Position numbers and translations under genes: made by a program. From Carposina sasakii (lineage: Eukaryota; Arthropoda; Insecta; Lepidoptera; Carposinidae): 64,000 nt of DNA. Shown one piece after another: positions 21,315 to 29,231 of this stretch; the first letter of the stretch is position 1; every line of letters begins with the position of its first letter. The notes beneath the pieces are model-generated. The model was given only the letters and a program-made list of their open reading frames with translations. It did no database searches and was not told where the DNA came from. The stretch spans positions 1,054,001-1,118,000 of the forward strand of contig CP053168.1 in assembly GCA_014607495.2 (NCBI GenBank). The letters run 5' to 3'.

Positions 21315-24300
21315 ATGAGCCCCGGAAAACGCTGTGGGACCTCTAGTCCCAGTCGAAGACAATCGCGCAGCCGAACCGGGAGACATTTGGCAAAATCTTC
21401 CGGTTGGTCGCGAACCGAGACACCTTCACCGCCGCCACCGCAGATGCCAGCTACATCACAGCGAAGTCGCCGGACACAAGAGCGTGCGAGGTCATCGCGT
21501 GGTCGCAGTAGAAGACGTTCGCGAGTCTGCAGTGCAGGACGTTCGCGTAGCCGCAGTGGCGGGCGACGTCCGAGTAGCCGCAGCCGTAGGCGCTCGCGTG
21601 TGCTTCGGTCAAGATCAAGGCAGTTGCGGTCCACTTCGCGAGGACGACGGTCAGCATCACGCAGATCCAGGTCCAGGCTATCACGGCAGGAGCAAAGAAA
21701 TGAATCTAGGTATGTTGAGACGCAAAATTTATTTTTCGATAAGTTTCTCGAGGTTATGAAAGATTATAAACATACTGAACGTGATAAATTTCCTGTGTTC
21801 AATAATGCTATCCCTGAATTTGATCCACTATGTAAGGAACAGTGTGTAGATACTTGGATACATAAAATCGAGGAATGTGCTCAAATTTATCGTTGGGATG
21901 ATAAACACATTGTTCATTATGCGCTTCCCAAGCTTAGTGGAGTTGCTAAAATATGGTACCAGGGACTACCTTCATTACTTTTTTCGTGGTCGGAATGGAA
22001 GATTAAATTAAGAGAGTCATTTCCGAGTAGATTTAATTATGCTGAATTACTTACTGAAATGTTAAATAAGAAGGTCCGTTATGGGGAACCTTTTGAAATG
22101 TATTATTATGATAAAATCAATCTTCTTAATCGATGTGAAATAACGGGCAGGCGTGCAGTTGATTGCTTGGTATATGGCATTGAAGATAGAGGAGTTAGAC
22201 TAGGGGCACAAGCTGCTGAATTTTCCGAACCCGAACAAGTGTTGAAGTTCTTTAAATCGGTTAAGGTAGGCCAGGATAGGTATACAAGCTATGGTGCAAA
22301 CAGAAGTAAAGACAGAGATCGACGGAATGTTCCAACTACGAGTAGTTCAAACAATACATCAATAGTAGCTAACAAAGTTAATACGACTCCGAAATCTTAT
22401 AGTAACATGACATGTTTTAACTGCAAAGAAGTAGGTCACGCATTCTTTCGTTGCCCAAAGCCAAAAATTCAATGTTCGAATTGCAACTTACGTGGTCATT
22501 TACATGCCGACTGTCCAACTAAAGCGAAACAGAATACCAATAATGATAGCACAAGTAAAAATGTTTTGCAGGTTGAAAGTATGGGAGATAGTAGTGATAA
22601 ATATAAACTACCGATAAAAATTAATGGGAATTTTATTCAATGTCTTGTAGATCTGGGTAGTGAAGGTACTCTGATTCGCGTTAGTGATGCTCGGCGTTTA
22701 CAGTTAAATTGGAAATCGGTTAATGGTCCTATGCTGAGAGGTTTAGGTAACGTCCCCTATTGTCCCATAGGCATAGCACTGGTTAGAATAGAGATTCAAG
22801 GAGTAGTGGAAGAAGACGTTGAGGTTTTAGTTATAGATGACAGTCTTATTAATTGCTCCATGTTACTTGGACATACATTTACAGAGAGACCTTCTATTAA
22901 GATTATAAAAACGGGTTCAGACGTAATTTTCCAAAAGGTCACCGAGAAAAATAAACTTAAATTTCCACTTGTATGCTCCAAGGATACCAAAATTGAACAT
23001 GGAGAAATTAAAGCTGTTCCTATAAAAGGTAATATTAATTACACCGGACAGATATATGTGAATGGCACTGTCAGGGGAAGCTCGAATAGGCAGCACTATT
23101 TGCTACCTGGTGAATTCCGTCTAAGTCAAGGCTTAGGTAATGTACTTATTCAAAATATTGGAATCAATGATATTTTAATTACAGCGGGAGAACTGATAAC
23201 TCGCTGCCATTCGTTAAACTCATGTTTAAATGTTTGTAGGGTAGCAATGGATATATCAGTAGATGAATCATCACTCAGACTTGGAGAAACCATGACTGAG
23301 GAACAAAAGTGTTTACTTAGAACATTACTTGATAAATATAAAACTTGTTTTTCATTTGGATTAAAAGATCTAGGTTTTACTACAGAGTCTGAGATGGTGA
23401 TTCAACTAAAAGATACCGAACCAGTTGTATATCGTCCTTATAGGTTATCTTATATGGAACGGCAACATGTCCGCGAAATGATTCAGGATATGCTTGATAG
23501 TAAGATCATCTGCGAATCGAACTCACCGTATGCCAGCCCAATTGTTTTAGTAAACAAGAAGTCTGGGGAAAAGAGACTATGCGTCGATTACCGCGCGTTA
23601 AATAGTAAAACCAAGCGTGATCATTATCCTTTGCCGAGGATTGAAGATCAGCTTGATATGCTTTCTGGTAGTTCTCTTTTTGTAACACTTGATTTAGCCT
23701 CGGGGTATTACCAAATACCCATTGCAGAATCTTCTCGTGAGTTTACTGCTTTTGTTACACCAGATGGGCAGTATCAATATAACCGTATGCCTTTCGGTCT
23801 CGTTAACGCGCCCTCTGTATTCCAACGTACTATAAATAAAATTATTCAAAAGTCATCAGTACGAGCATACACCTTAATATACATGGACGATATATTAATT
23901 CCGGCTAGTAATTTTCAGGAAGGTATTGTACGATTGGAGGAAGTTTTAAAGGTTCTGAGGGATAGCGGTCTTACTTTGAAACTTAATAAATGTAACTTCT
24001 TTTTTGATAAAATTGATTACTTGGGTTATCAAATTAGCTCTGAGGGTGTGAGGCCCGGTTCTATTAAAACAGAGGCAATTTCTAAATTTCCAACACCTAC
24101 GAATGCACATGAAGTCCGTAGATTTTTGGGACTTGCTAGCTTTTTCAGGCGTTTTGTTAAGGGATTTGCTTTAATAGCATGTCCATTGACTGCTCTCTTG
24201 AAAAAGGATTCATGTTGGAAATGGGGAAATGAGGAATCATGTGCATTCGAAAGTTTGAAACAGTGTTTAATTGAGAAACCAGTTTTGGCAATTTATAACC

Positions 24301-26027
24301 CCAAATTAGAAACACAACTTCATACAGACGCGAGTAAATTTGGGGTAGCTGGTATATTGTTGCAAAAGGATGACTCGGGTTTTCTTAGGCCAGTCGCATA
24401 TTATAGTCGGCAGACCACACCTGACGAACGTAAATTGCACTCATTTGAATTAGAAACACTTGCCATTATAGCATCTCTAAACAAGTTTAGGGTATACCTT
24501 ATAGGAATTAAATTTAAGATAATGACTGATTGTAATGCATTACGTACTACACTGACCAAACGAGATTTAGTCCCGCGAATTGCTCGTTGGTGGCTGCAAT
24601 TTCTAGAATTTGATTGCGAGATTGAATTTAGACCGGGCGATAGAATGGCACATGTCGATGCCTTAAGTAGGGGTGCTATAGATGATGATCGGGGATTAGG
24701 AAATATATTAGATGTTCTTGTCATCAACACTGACGATTGGCTTACTACTGTCCAGCAGTCTGATGAAGACGTTAAACATATTGCTGAAATTTTAAGTGAT
24801 GGCAAAACTCAAGAAGTAATTGACATATTTAATAATTATAAATTGGTTAATGGTCGAGTCTATCGTATTGTTGATGAGAATACCATCCGCTGGGTGGTAC
24901 CCAAAGGATCAAGATGGCAGGTATTAAAAAACAATCATGACGACATCGGGCACTTTGGTTTTGACAAAACACTCAGTCGCATTCGATCTAATTACTGGTT
25001 TCCGAAAATGAGACGTTTTGTAAAAAAATATGTATCTGCGTGTTTAGAATGTGCACACCATAAATTGCCCAGCGGTTCCAAAGTGGGCGAACTGCACCCT
25101 ATACCAAAGGTTGATATACCATTCCATACCATCCATGCTGATCACCTAGGTCCGTTTATACGTACAAAACGCGGCAATACATATATTTTAGTTATCGTGG
25201 ACGCATTTACTAAATACGTCAATCTAACGGCTGTCAGAAATACCAAAACATCTTCAAGTATCAGGGTGTTTAGTGAGCACTTTAGTTATTTTGGTACTCC
25301 ATCACGATTAATTACTGATCAAGGAACGAGCTTTACCAGTAATGCATTCAAATCGTTTATGAAATCCTCGGGAATCAAACATATTTTAAATGCAGTAGCA
25401 ACGCCCAGAGCAAATGGTCAGGTAGAGCGGTATAATCGCACTATTCTGGCCGCTCTCGGGGCTATGAATCACGACAAACCGAACGGGTCCTGGGACGAGC
25501 ATCTGCCTAATATTCAGCTAGGTATTAATACTACGATGCACTCTACTACTAAGAAAACGCCAACTGAATTACTTTTTGGTAGGAATGTTACAAATCCTTC
25601 TCAGGGGTTATTGAATGATGTAATACTAGAGGTAACATCTGATACTGACGTCTCATTAGAGGGTATAAGATTGGATGCTAGTAACCTAATTAAAGATCAA
25701 CAAGTTAAGGATAAGGAAAGGTTTGACAAACATAGGAAAACAAATATAAAATTTAAGGAAGGCGATTTGGTTAGGGTCATTAGGGCAACCACCGGCATAG
25801 ACGGACAATCTAAAAAGCTAGAACCAAAATGTAAAGGTCCTTATAGGATTAAAAAGGTACTCCCACACGATCGTTTCGTAATAGAAGACACTCCGATCAC
25901 GAGAAAGGGTAAATTATATGAAGCCGTAGTAGCTATAGACAAAATTTTCCCATGGCTAGCTTTTAATACTGCCACGTCCGATGGTGACGAATCGTCCAAA
26001 CATAGTGATAGTGAGGTAGATGAGTAA
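21315..26027 (+). CDS. gag-pol: Ty3/gypsy Gag-Pol polyprotein, uninterrupted
   Basis: 1570 residues. Residues 1-130 are a highly basic Arg/Ser segment. Gag follows (about 135-330), then two CCHC zinc knuckles (CFNCKEVGHAFFRC and CSNCNLRGHLHADC, about 366-400). The protease motif is LVDLGSEGTLI (about 440), with Leu where Thr or Ser usually follows the catalytic Asp. Reverse transcriptase: LCVDYRALN, YNRMPFGLVNAPSVFQ and YMDD at about 856. RNase H: LHTDASKFG. Integrase: HHCC zinc finger (HDDIGH...CLECAHH, about 1207-1248) and a DD35E core (HADHLG, LITDQGT, GQVERYN). No chromodomain is seen. Gag and Pol share one frame with no frameshift. All catalytic residues seen are present, so activity is plausible apart from the protease oddity. 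Confidence 0.95.
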   Translation: MSPGKRCGTSSPSRRQSRSRTGRHLAKSSGWSRTETPSPPPPQMPATSQRSRRTQERARSSRGRSRRRSRVCSAGRSRSRSGGRRPSSRSRRRSRVLRSRSRQLRSTSRGRRSASRRSRSRLSRQEQRNESRYVETQNLFFDKFLEVMKDYKHTERDKFPVFNNAIPEFDPLCKEQCVDTWIHKIEECAQIYRWDDKHIVHYALPKLSGVAKIWYQGLPSLLFSWSEWKIKLRESFPSRFNYAELLTEMLNKKVRYGEPFEMYYYDKINLLNRCEITGRRAVDCLVYGIEDRGVRLGAQAAEFSEPEQVLKFFKSVKVGQDRYTSYGANRSKDRDRRNVPTTSSSNNTSIVANKVNTTPKSYSNMTCFNCKEVGHAFFRCPKPKIQCSNCNLRGHLHADCPTKAKQNTNNDSTSKNVLQVESMGDSSDKYKLPIKINGNFIQCLVDLGSEGTLIRVSDARRLQLNWKSVNGPMLRGLGNVPYCPIGIALVRIEIQGVVEEDVEVLVIDDSLINCSMLLGHTFTERPSIKIIKTGSDVIFQKVTEKNKLKFPLVCSKDTKIEHGEIKAVPIKGNINYTGQIYVNGTVRGSSNRQHYLLPGEFRLSQGLGNVLIQNIGINDILITAGELITRCHSLNSCLNVCRVAMDISVDESSLRLGETMTEEQKCLLRTLLDKYKTCFSFGLKDLGFTTESEMVIQLKDTEPVVYRPYRLSYMERQHVREMIQDMLDSKIICESNSPYASPIVLVNKKSGEKRLCVDYRALNSKTKRDHYPLPRIEDQLDMLSGSSLFVTLDLASGYYQIPIAESSREFTAFVTPDGQYQYNRMPFGLVNAPSVFQRTINKIIQKSSVRAYTLIYMDDILIPASNFQEGIVRLEEVLKVLRDSGLTLKLNKCNFFFDKIDYLGYQISSEGVRPGSIKTEAISKFPTPTNAHEVRRFLGLASFFRRFVKGFALIACPLTALLKKDSCWKWGNEESCAFESLKQCLIEKPVLAIYNPKLETQLHTDASKFGVAGILLQKDDSGFLRPVAYYSRQTTPDERKLHSFELETLAIIASLNKFRVYLIGIKFKIMTDCNALRTTLTKRDLVPRIARWWLQFLEFDCEIEFRPGDRMAHVDALSRGAIDDDRGLGNILDVLVINTDDWLTTVQQSDEDVKHIAEILSDGKTQEVIDIFNNYKLVNGRVYRIVDENTIRWVVPKGSRWQVLKNNHDDIGHFGFDKTLSRIRSNYWFPKMRRFVKKYVSACLECAHHKLPSGSKVGELHPIPKVDIPFHTIHADHLGPFIRTKRGNTYILVIVDAFTKYVNLTAVRNTKTSSSIRVFSEHFSYFGTPSRLITDQGTSFTSNAFKSFMKSSGIKHILNAVATPRANGQVERYNRTILAALGAMNHDKPNGSWDEHLPNIQLGINTTMHSTTKKTPTELLFGRNVTNPSQGLLNDVILEVTSDTDVSLEGIRLDASNLIKDQQVKDKERFDKHRKTNIKFKEGDLVRVIRATTGIDGQSKKLEPKCKGPYRIKKVLPHDRFVIEDTPITRKGKLYEAVVAIDKIFPWLAFNTATSDGDESSKHSDSEVDE

Positions 26028-26742
26028 TAACAGGAAACTTATCACAAGTCATGGTTTTGTAATCGTTTGTTAAATATGTTTTAAAACTAATTTAGTGTTA
26101 GTTATAATAATTATATGATTGAGTATGCAAAATTATTGTGTTATAATTAAAACCAAGATGTTTATGTTATATAATTATGTACATATATTTCATTAATTCG
26201 ATAATCTATATTGGTCGATGTAATGGACCAGTATAGAACATTTTTTAGTCAAAAGGGTAAAAGTATATCTTTAATCAGGTCAAGGATTAAAGACTAAGTA
26301 TATAAGTATAGATGGAAATTCCGCACTAGTCGACGTCATGGACTAGTGTGGAAAAAGCTAGACTGATCAGGTCACGGATCAGTATGAATAAATCTCCTGC
26401 ACTGATCAACGTCATGGATCAGTGTGGATGGCATTTATCTGATCAGGTCACAGATCGGATATTTTTCACGATACTTGTAAGATTGAATTAGAATAAGTAT
26501 TAATTGTAAAATAATAATAAAGCTTTTGCTTAGCATGTATCTTTTAGAACATTTTTATTTATGTATAAATCATTAAAATCATATTGATAAGTAATAGTTA
26601 AAAATGAAAATGTAATTGATACCGATATAATTTTAGCAGTTACAAAATCTAAATTGTTGTTACAAATTAGCTTTGTTAAATTTTATAATTTTATTTGTTA
26701 TGTATTACAACGAGGGTCTCGTTGATAGTCGGATGGCCGAGT
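26028..26742 (+). other. 3' untranslated region of the gypsy element
   Basis: 715 bp between the gag-pol stop and the right LTR. No frame of note; it is AT-rich apart from the hairpin array at 26206-26461. The last bases before the LTR (GATAGTCGGATGGCCGAGT) should contain the plus-strand primer but are not a typical purine run. Confidence 0.8.
26206..26461 (+). repeat. Array of six covarying hairpins with alternating loops
   Basis: Stems: 26206-26216/26226-26236; 26268-26276/26285-26293; 26321-26331/26341-26351; 26362-26368/26377-26383; 26397-26407/26417-26427; 26436-26444/26453-26461. Loops 1, 3 and 5 are 9 nt (GATGTAATG, GACGTCATG, AACGTCATG). Loops 2, 4 and 6 are 8 nt (AGGTCAAG, AGGTCACG, AGGTCACA). 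Stems differ by matched changes on both arms, for example AATC/GATT, AGTC/GACT and GATC/GATC next to the loop. This is what selection on RNA base pairing produces. Function unknown: packaging, nuclear export or translation are possibilities. Confidence 0.9.
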
Positions 26743-27063
26743 TGTCGTAGTCCATTTACATTTCTTGCTACTGTGATTAATAAGTATCTATTTTGACTAT
26801 ATCAGATTATTTTATTTGTATAATAAGTCACTAGTATGACTACCGGATATCTGATTATTGTTTATTTTATAAAAGTTGCTGTTTTGACTTTCAATCATTT
26901 TGCTTTAAAACGGGTAGAAAAATAACCGACTCGGCATTCGGATAGGACATCTTGGAACCGTAGATTGTCTTTACTTACTGTATAAAATCTAATTATTTAT
27001 AGTTATTTATTTGAAATAAATCAAAGTATAGTTTTAATGGTGTTTTCTTGCAAAAGTGTAACA
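26743..27063 (+). repeat. Right LTR of the gypsy element
   Basis: 321 bp, identical to the left LTR except one base found by eye. Followed by the AAGT target duplication. Confidence 0.92.
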
Positions 27064-27460
27064 AAGTGCTTTTATGACGCCGTAGAAAACCTTCCAGCCA
27101 ATATCGTCCCGGTAAGTTACCTTTGAAACGTGTCTCATTTAGACCTAGCCTATCTAGATGTGATTTCACGAGTAAAGATAGGTCTAAACCTGATAGTGGA
27201 TATCCCCAAGCAGCAGCTGTAATGATTGATTGCACAAAGACTTCCTCCAGAGCTTCACTGAAAACTTTAGGACGGCCGACTTTGTTTAATTGTAGCCTTC
27301 GGTGTTTTCTATTTAAAGTTGCTCGAGGTATTTTAAATTTTTCTTCCGCTTCCCTCAAAGTCATGCCAGTGTCAACTGCTGCCTTAGCAGCTTTCAAAGT
27401 GTTCTCACTATAATTTCGGTAGGGTTTCGCCCCGAGAACTCTTCGTCTTCGCGAAGACAT
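27064..27460 (-). pseudogene. pogo/Tigger-like transposase, N-terminal DNA-binding part (cut by gypsy)
   Basis: Starts at ATG 27460 (MSSRRRRVLGAKPYRNYS). A psq helix-turn-helix (LKAAKAAVDTGMTLREAEEK, then FKIPRATLNRK) is followed by GRPKVFSEALEEVFVQSI and a CENP-B-type second domain (GNLPGRYWLEGFLRRHKSTL). These domains bind the transposon ends. The frame enters the gypsy LTR at 27063. With one AAGT copy removed it continues in phase with the catalytic part at 20725. It has no internal stop, so the gypsy insertion itself broke this part of the gene. Confidence 0.85.
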
Positions 27461-28012
27461 AATTACTGAAACAAAAAAAAATAATGTATCATCAATAATT
27501 ATCATAATTACTTGAAATTGAACCACTAACGATTTGAATAAAATTTGAGACATATGCACCTAATTTGACTCATAAGCACCTAATTTGAGACATGGTCTCA
27601 ATTTTCCATCATAAAAATAAAATGCGTCCAGTTTGAGGAAATTTTAAATTTATTCTGGCAACATTTAACAAATAGTCTAAAACATGAAGTTTTTTTTGTC
27701 TATGGGAACATGCTTCACAAGATGGGATTGATTAATCGATTTAAATCACAGTACTTATTAGTCAATTATTAGAGTTCTGAGGTATATGTAGTACAACAAT
27801 ATATTTCACAAACAAATTAATGTCTATTTCTCAAAAAATACTACTTACCTGGTAAAAAATCCTTCACGACAGCAAGTATGGAACCTCACACAACAAATTT
27901 GAAACTGAACTGTCAGTGTTGCCAAAATAATAATGATACTACATGTAATAATATATGCCATGGAAGTTTAGTCTCAGTTTACCTTCGAGTCTCATGTTGT
28001 ACGCATTTACGG
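27461..28012. other. 5' flank of the pogo-like transposase within the element
   Basis: AT-rich leader ending in the right inverted repeat (27989-28012). It contains TTTGAGACATGGTCTCAATT (near 27581), a likely transposase-binding motif that echoes the TIR's GAGAC. Confidence 0.5.
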
Positions 28013-28029
28013 TACGTATCCAGGGTGTA

Positions 28030-28700
28030 TACAGGTGTTTTTTCGTTGCCACCCTTAACGAAGTATACGTAGGTACTCTATACATCAAATAAATTAAGTT
28101 TACGCCAAAAAACGGTAACGATGTACATTTTTTTGAATTATATTCCTATTCTTTATTGCACATACACAAAAAGAAATATGGCATACAACATAAAAGAAGA
28201 GATGCATATACAATGGCAAGCTTATCTCTACCAGAGATCTCTGCCAGCAAGCCAAGCAAGTAAAGAGAAATTGTTAACAGGGTAACATGTGCAATTAAAC
28301 AAATTCTAAGAAACTACATTAAGAAAAAAGGAGAGAAACAAATGACAGCATATTCAAATAATGGACAGTTAGTGATTCTTCAGCCCGCCTGAACCGAGAA
28401 AGAATACCCAAAAACCCCAAAATTAAATCGGGGAGTTTGTAGCAGTGATGCCGTATTGGATCGGAGAGGCCGATTTCTTGAAAAGAGATATTTAAAGCGC
28501 TCACTGAGATATAACGGAGAAAGGCGAGCAAGACGCGTCAATGTGCATTTATGCAGAAAAACGCAGTCTATTTACTTAACTTTGGATCCTAATATTTCGG
28601 AAACCAGACATTTCCCAGGTATGCTTCCATGAAGAAAAATGATCGTGATGATGAGATTTCGTAGTTTTCGGGAACGTTGACGACCAAAAATCATTCTGTA
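28030..28700. mobile_element. TACAGGGTG-family MITE, copy 5, with a LINE-tail insert
   Basis: Both ends are family-like: TACAGGTGTTTTTTCGTTGC at 28030 and, inverted, TACAGAATGATTTTTGGTCG at 28700. The middle (about 28136-28532) is foreign. It reads like the 3' tail of a lepidopteran LINE (TTTATTGCACATACACAAAA, TTATCTCTACCAGAGATCTC) and replaces part of the usual body. Confidence 0.7.
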
Positions 28701-28702
28701 AA

Positions 28703-29079
28703 CAGGGTGTAAAAAGACAACGTTGTTATTTTAATACCTCGTATTCTTTGTAACGTAACGATAATTTTTTTCTATGGAACCAACCCTGGGAAACGAAAAT
28801 TTTTTTTATTGCAAGCAATGTATTTGATTGACAAATGTACCTACAAAACTAACATTTTTAAATATTACTATGGTGTCTTTAAAAAAAAATGTTTGTTTAC
28901 TGTTTCTAGATGGATTTATTTTTTAAAAATGCTGATATTCATGTAACTTTAGACCTCAATATCTTGGAAACCCGTGGTTTCCCAGGGGTGCTTCCATAGA
29001 AAAAAATTATCGAGATATTACAAAGAATACGAGGTATTAAAAGAACAAAGTTGTCTTTTTACAACCAGTATAGCCTGTA
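28703..29079. mobile_element. CAGGGTG-ended MITE, second type
   Basis: Long inverted repeats of about 90 bp. The left starts CAGGGTGTAAAAAGACAACG; the right, read inward, has GGTTGTAAAAAGACAACTTT. Both reach AATACCTCGTATTCTTTGTA and the 'tttttttctatggaa' block. Internal words overlap with the other CAGGGTG family (CCTCAATATCTTGGAAAC). No protein. Confidence 0.75.
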
Positions 29080-29183
29080 TACAGATATTTCAGGCACCAC
29101 CATTTTCAGGTCTAGTTATAATAGTTAGGACAAATTTAATTAATAATTCCATTAAAACACAATAAAACTGATTACGATCTCGA

Positions 29184-29189
29184 TTTAAT
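29184..29189 (-). promoter_or_regulatory. Candidate polyadenylation signal of ATP synthase b
   Basis: ATTAAA on the minus strand, about 45 nt past the stop codon. It is a common variant of AATAAA, and I found no canonical hexamer nearer. Confidence 0.35.
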
Positions 29190-29231
29190 CCATAAATATA
29201 TTACAAGTACAAGTAAATTCTACAAGAGTGT

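Larger units (their letters stand above)
20730..27063 (+). mobile_element. Ty3/gypsy LTR retrotransposon, complete and young
   Basis: Two 321-bp LTRs (20730-21050, 26743-27063) start TGTCGTAGTCC and end AAGTGTAACA, with one difference found by eye (AAAGG versus AATGG). A perfect 4-bp duplication AAGT flanks the element (20726-20729, 27064-27067). Between the LTRs lie a 264-bp leader, a single 1570-codon gag-pol frame and a 715-bp 3' untranslated part with six hairpins. No env-like frame. It interrupts the pogo transposase gene. I could not assign the primer-binding tRNA. Confidence 0.95.
15910..28012 (-). mobile_element. pogo/Tigger-like transposon carrying two later insertions
   Basis: Inverted ends CCGTAAATGCATACAACATG (15910) and, inward from 28012, CCGTAAATGCGTACAACATG, both continuing GAGAC: 24 bp with one mismatch. 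Each end is flanked by TA (15908-15909, 28013-28014), the standard duplication for this superfamily. Removing the DUF7869-like element and the gypsy element leaves about 3.2 kb, a normal autonomous length. TGAGAC/GTCTCA motifs recur inside both ends (near 18900, 18950, 27585). The transposase is on the minus strand and is split by the gypsy insertion. Confidence 0.85.

Noticed and set aside
21254..21684. Minus-strand and second-frame open frames over the gypsy Arg/Ser region
   Set aside because: They mirror the repetitive GC-rich RS codons of gag-pol on the other strand or frame. No independent signals.
26028..26742. An env-like third frame in the gypsy element
   Set aside because: The region has only short frames and no signal peptide or membrane segment. 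It is occupied by the hairpin array.
15910..28012. Reading the 12-kb segment as one giant (Maverick/Polinton-like) element
   Set aside because: The genes belong to three separate families, each with its own ends and duplications. Nested insertion explains it fully.
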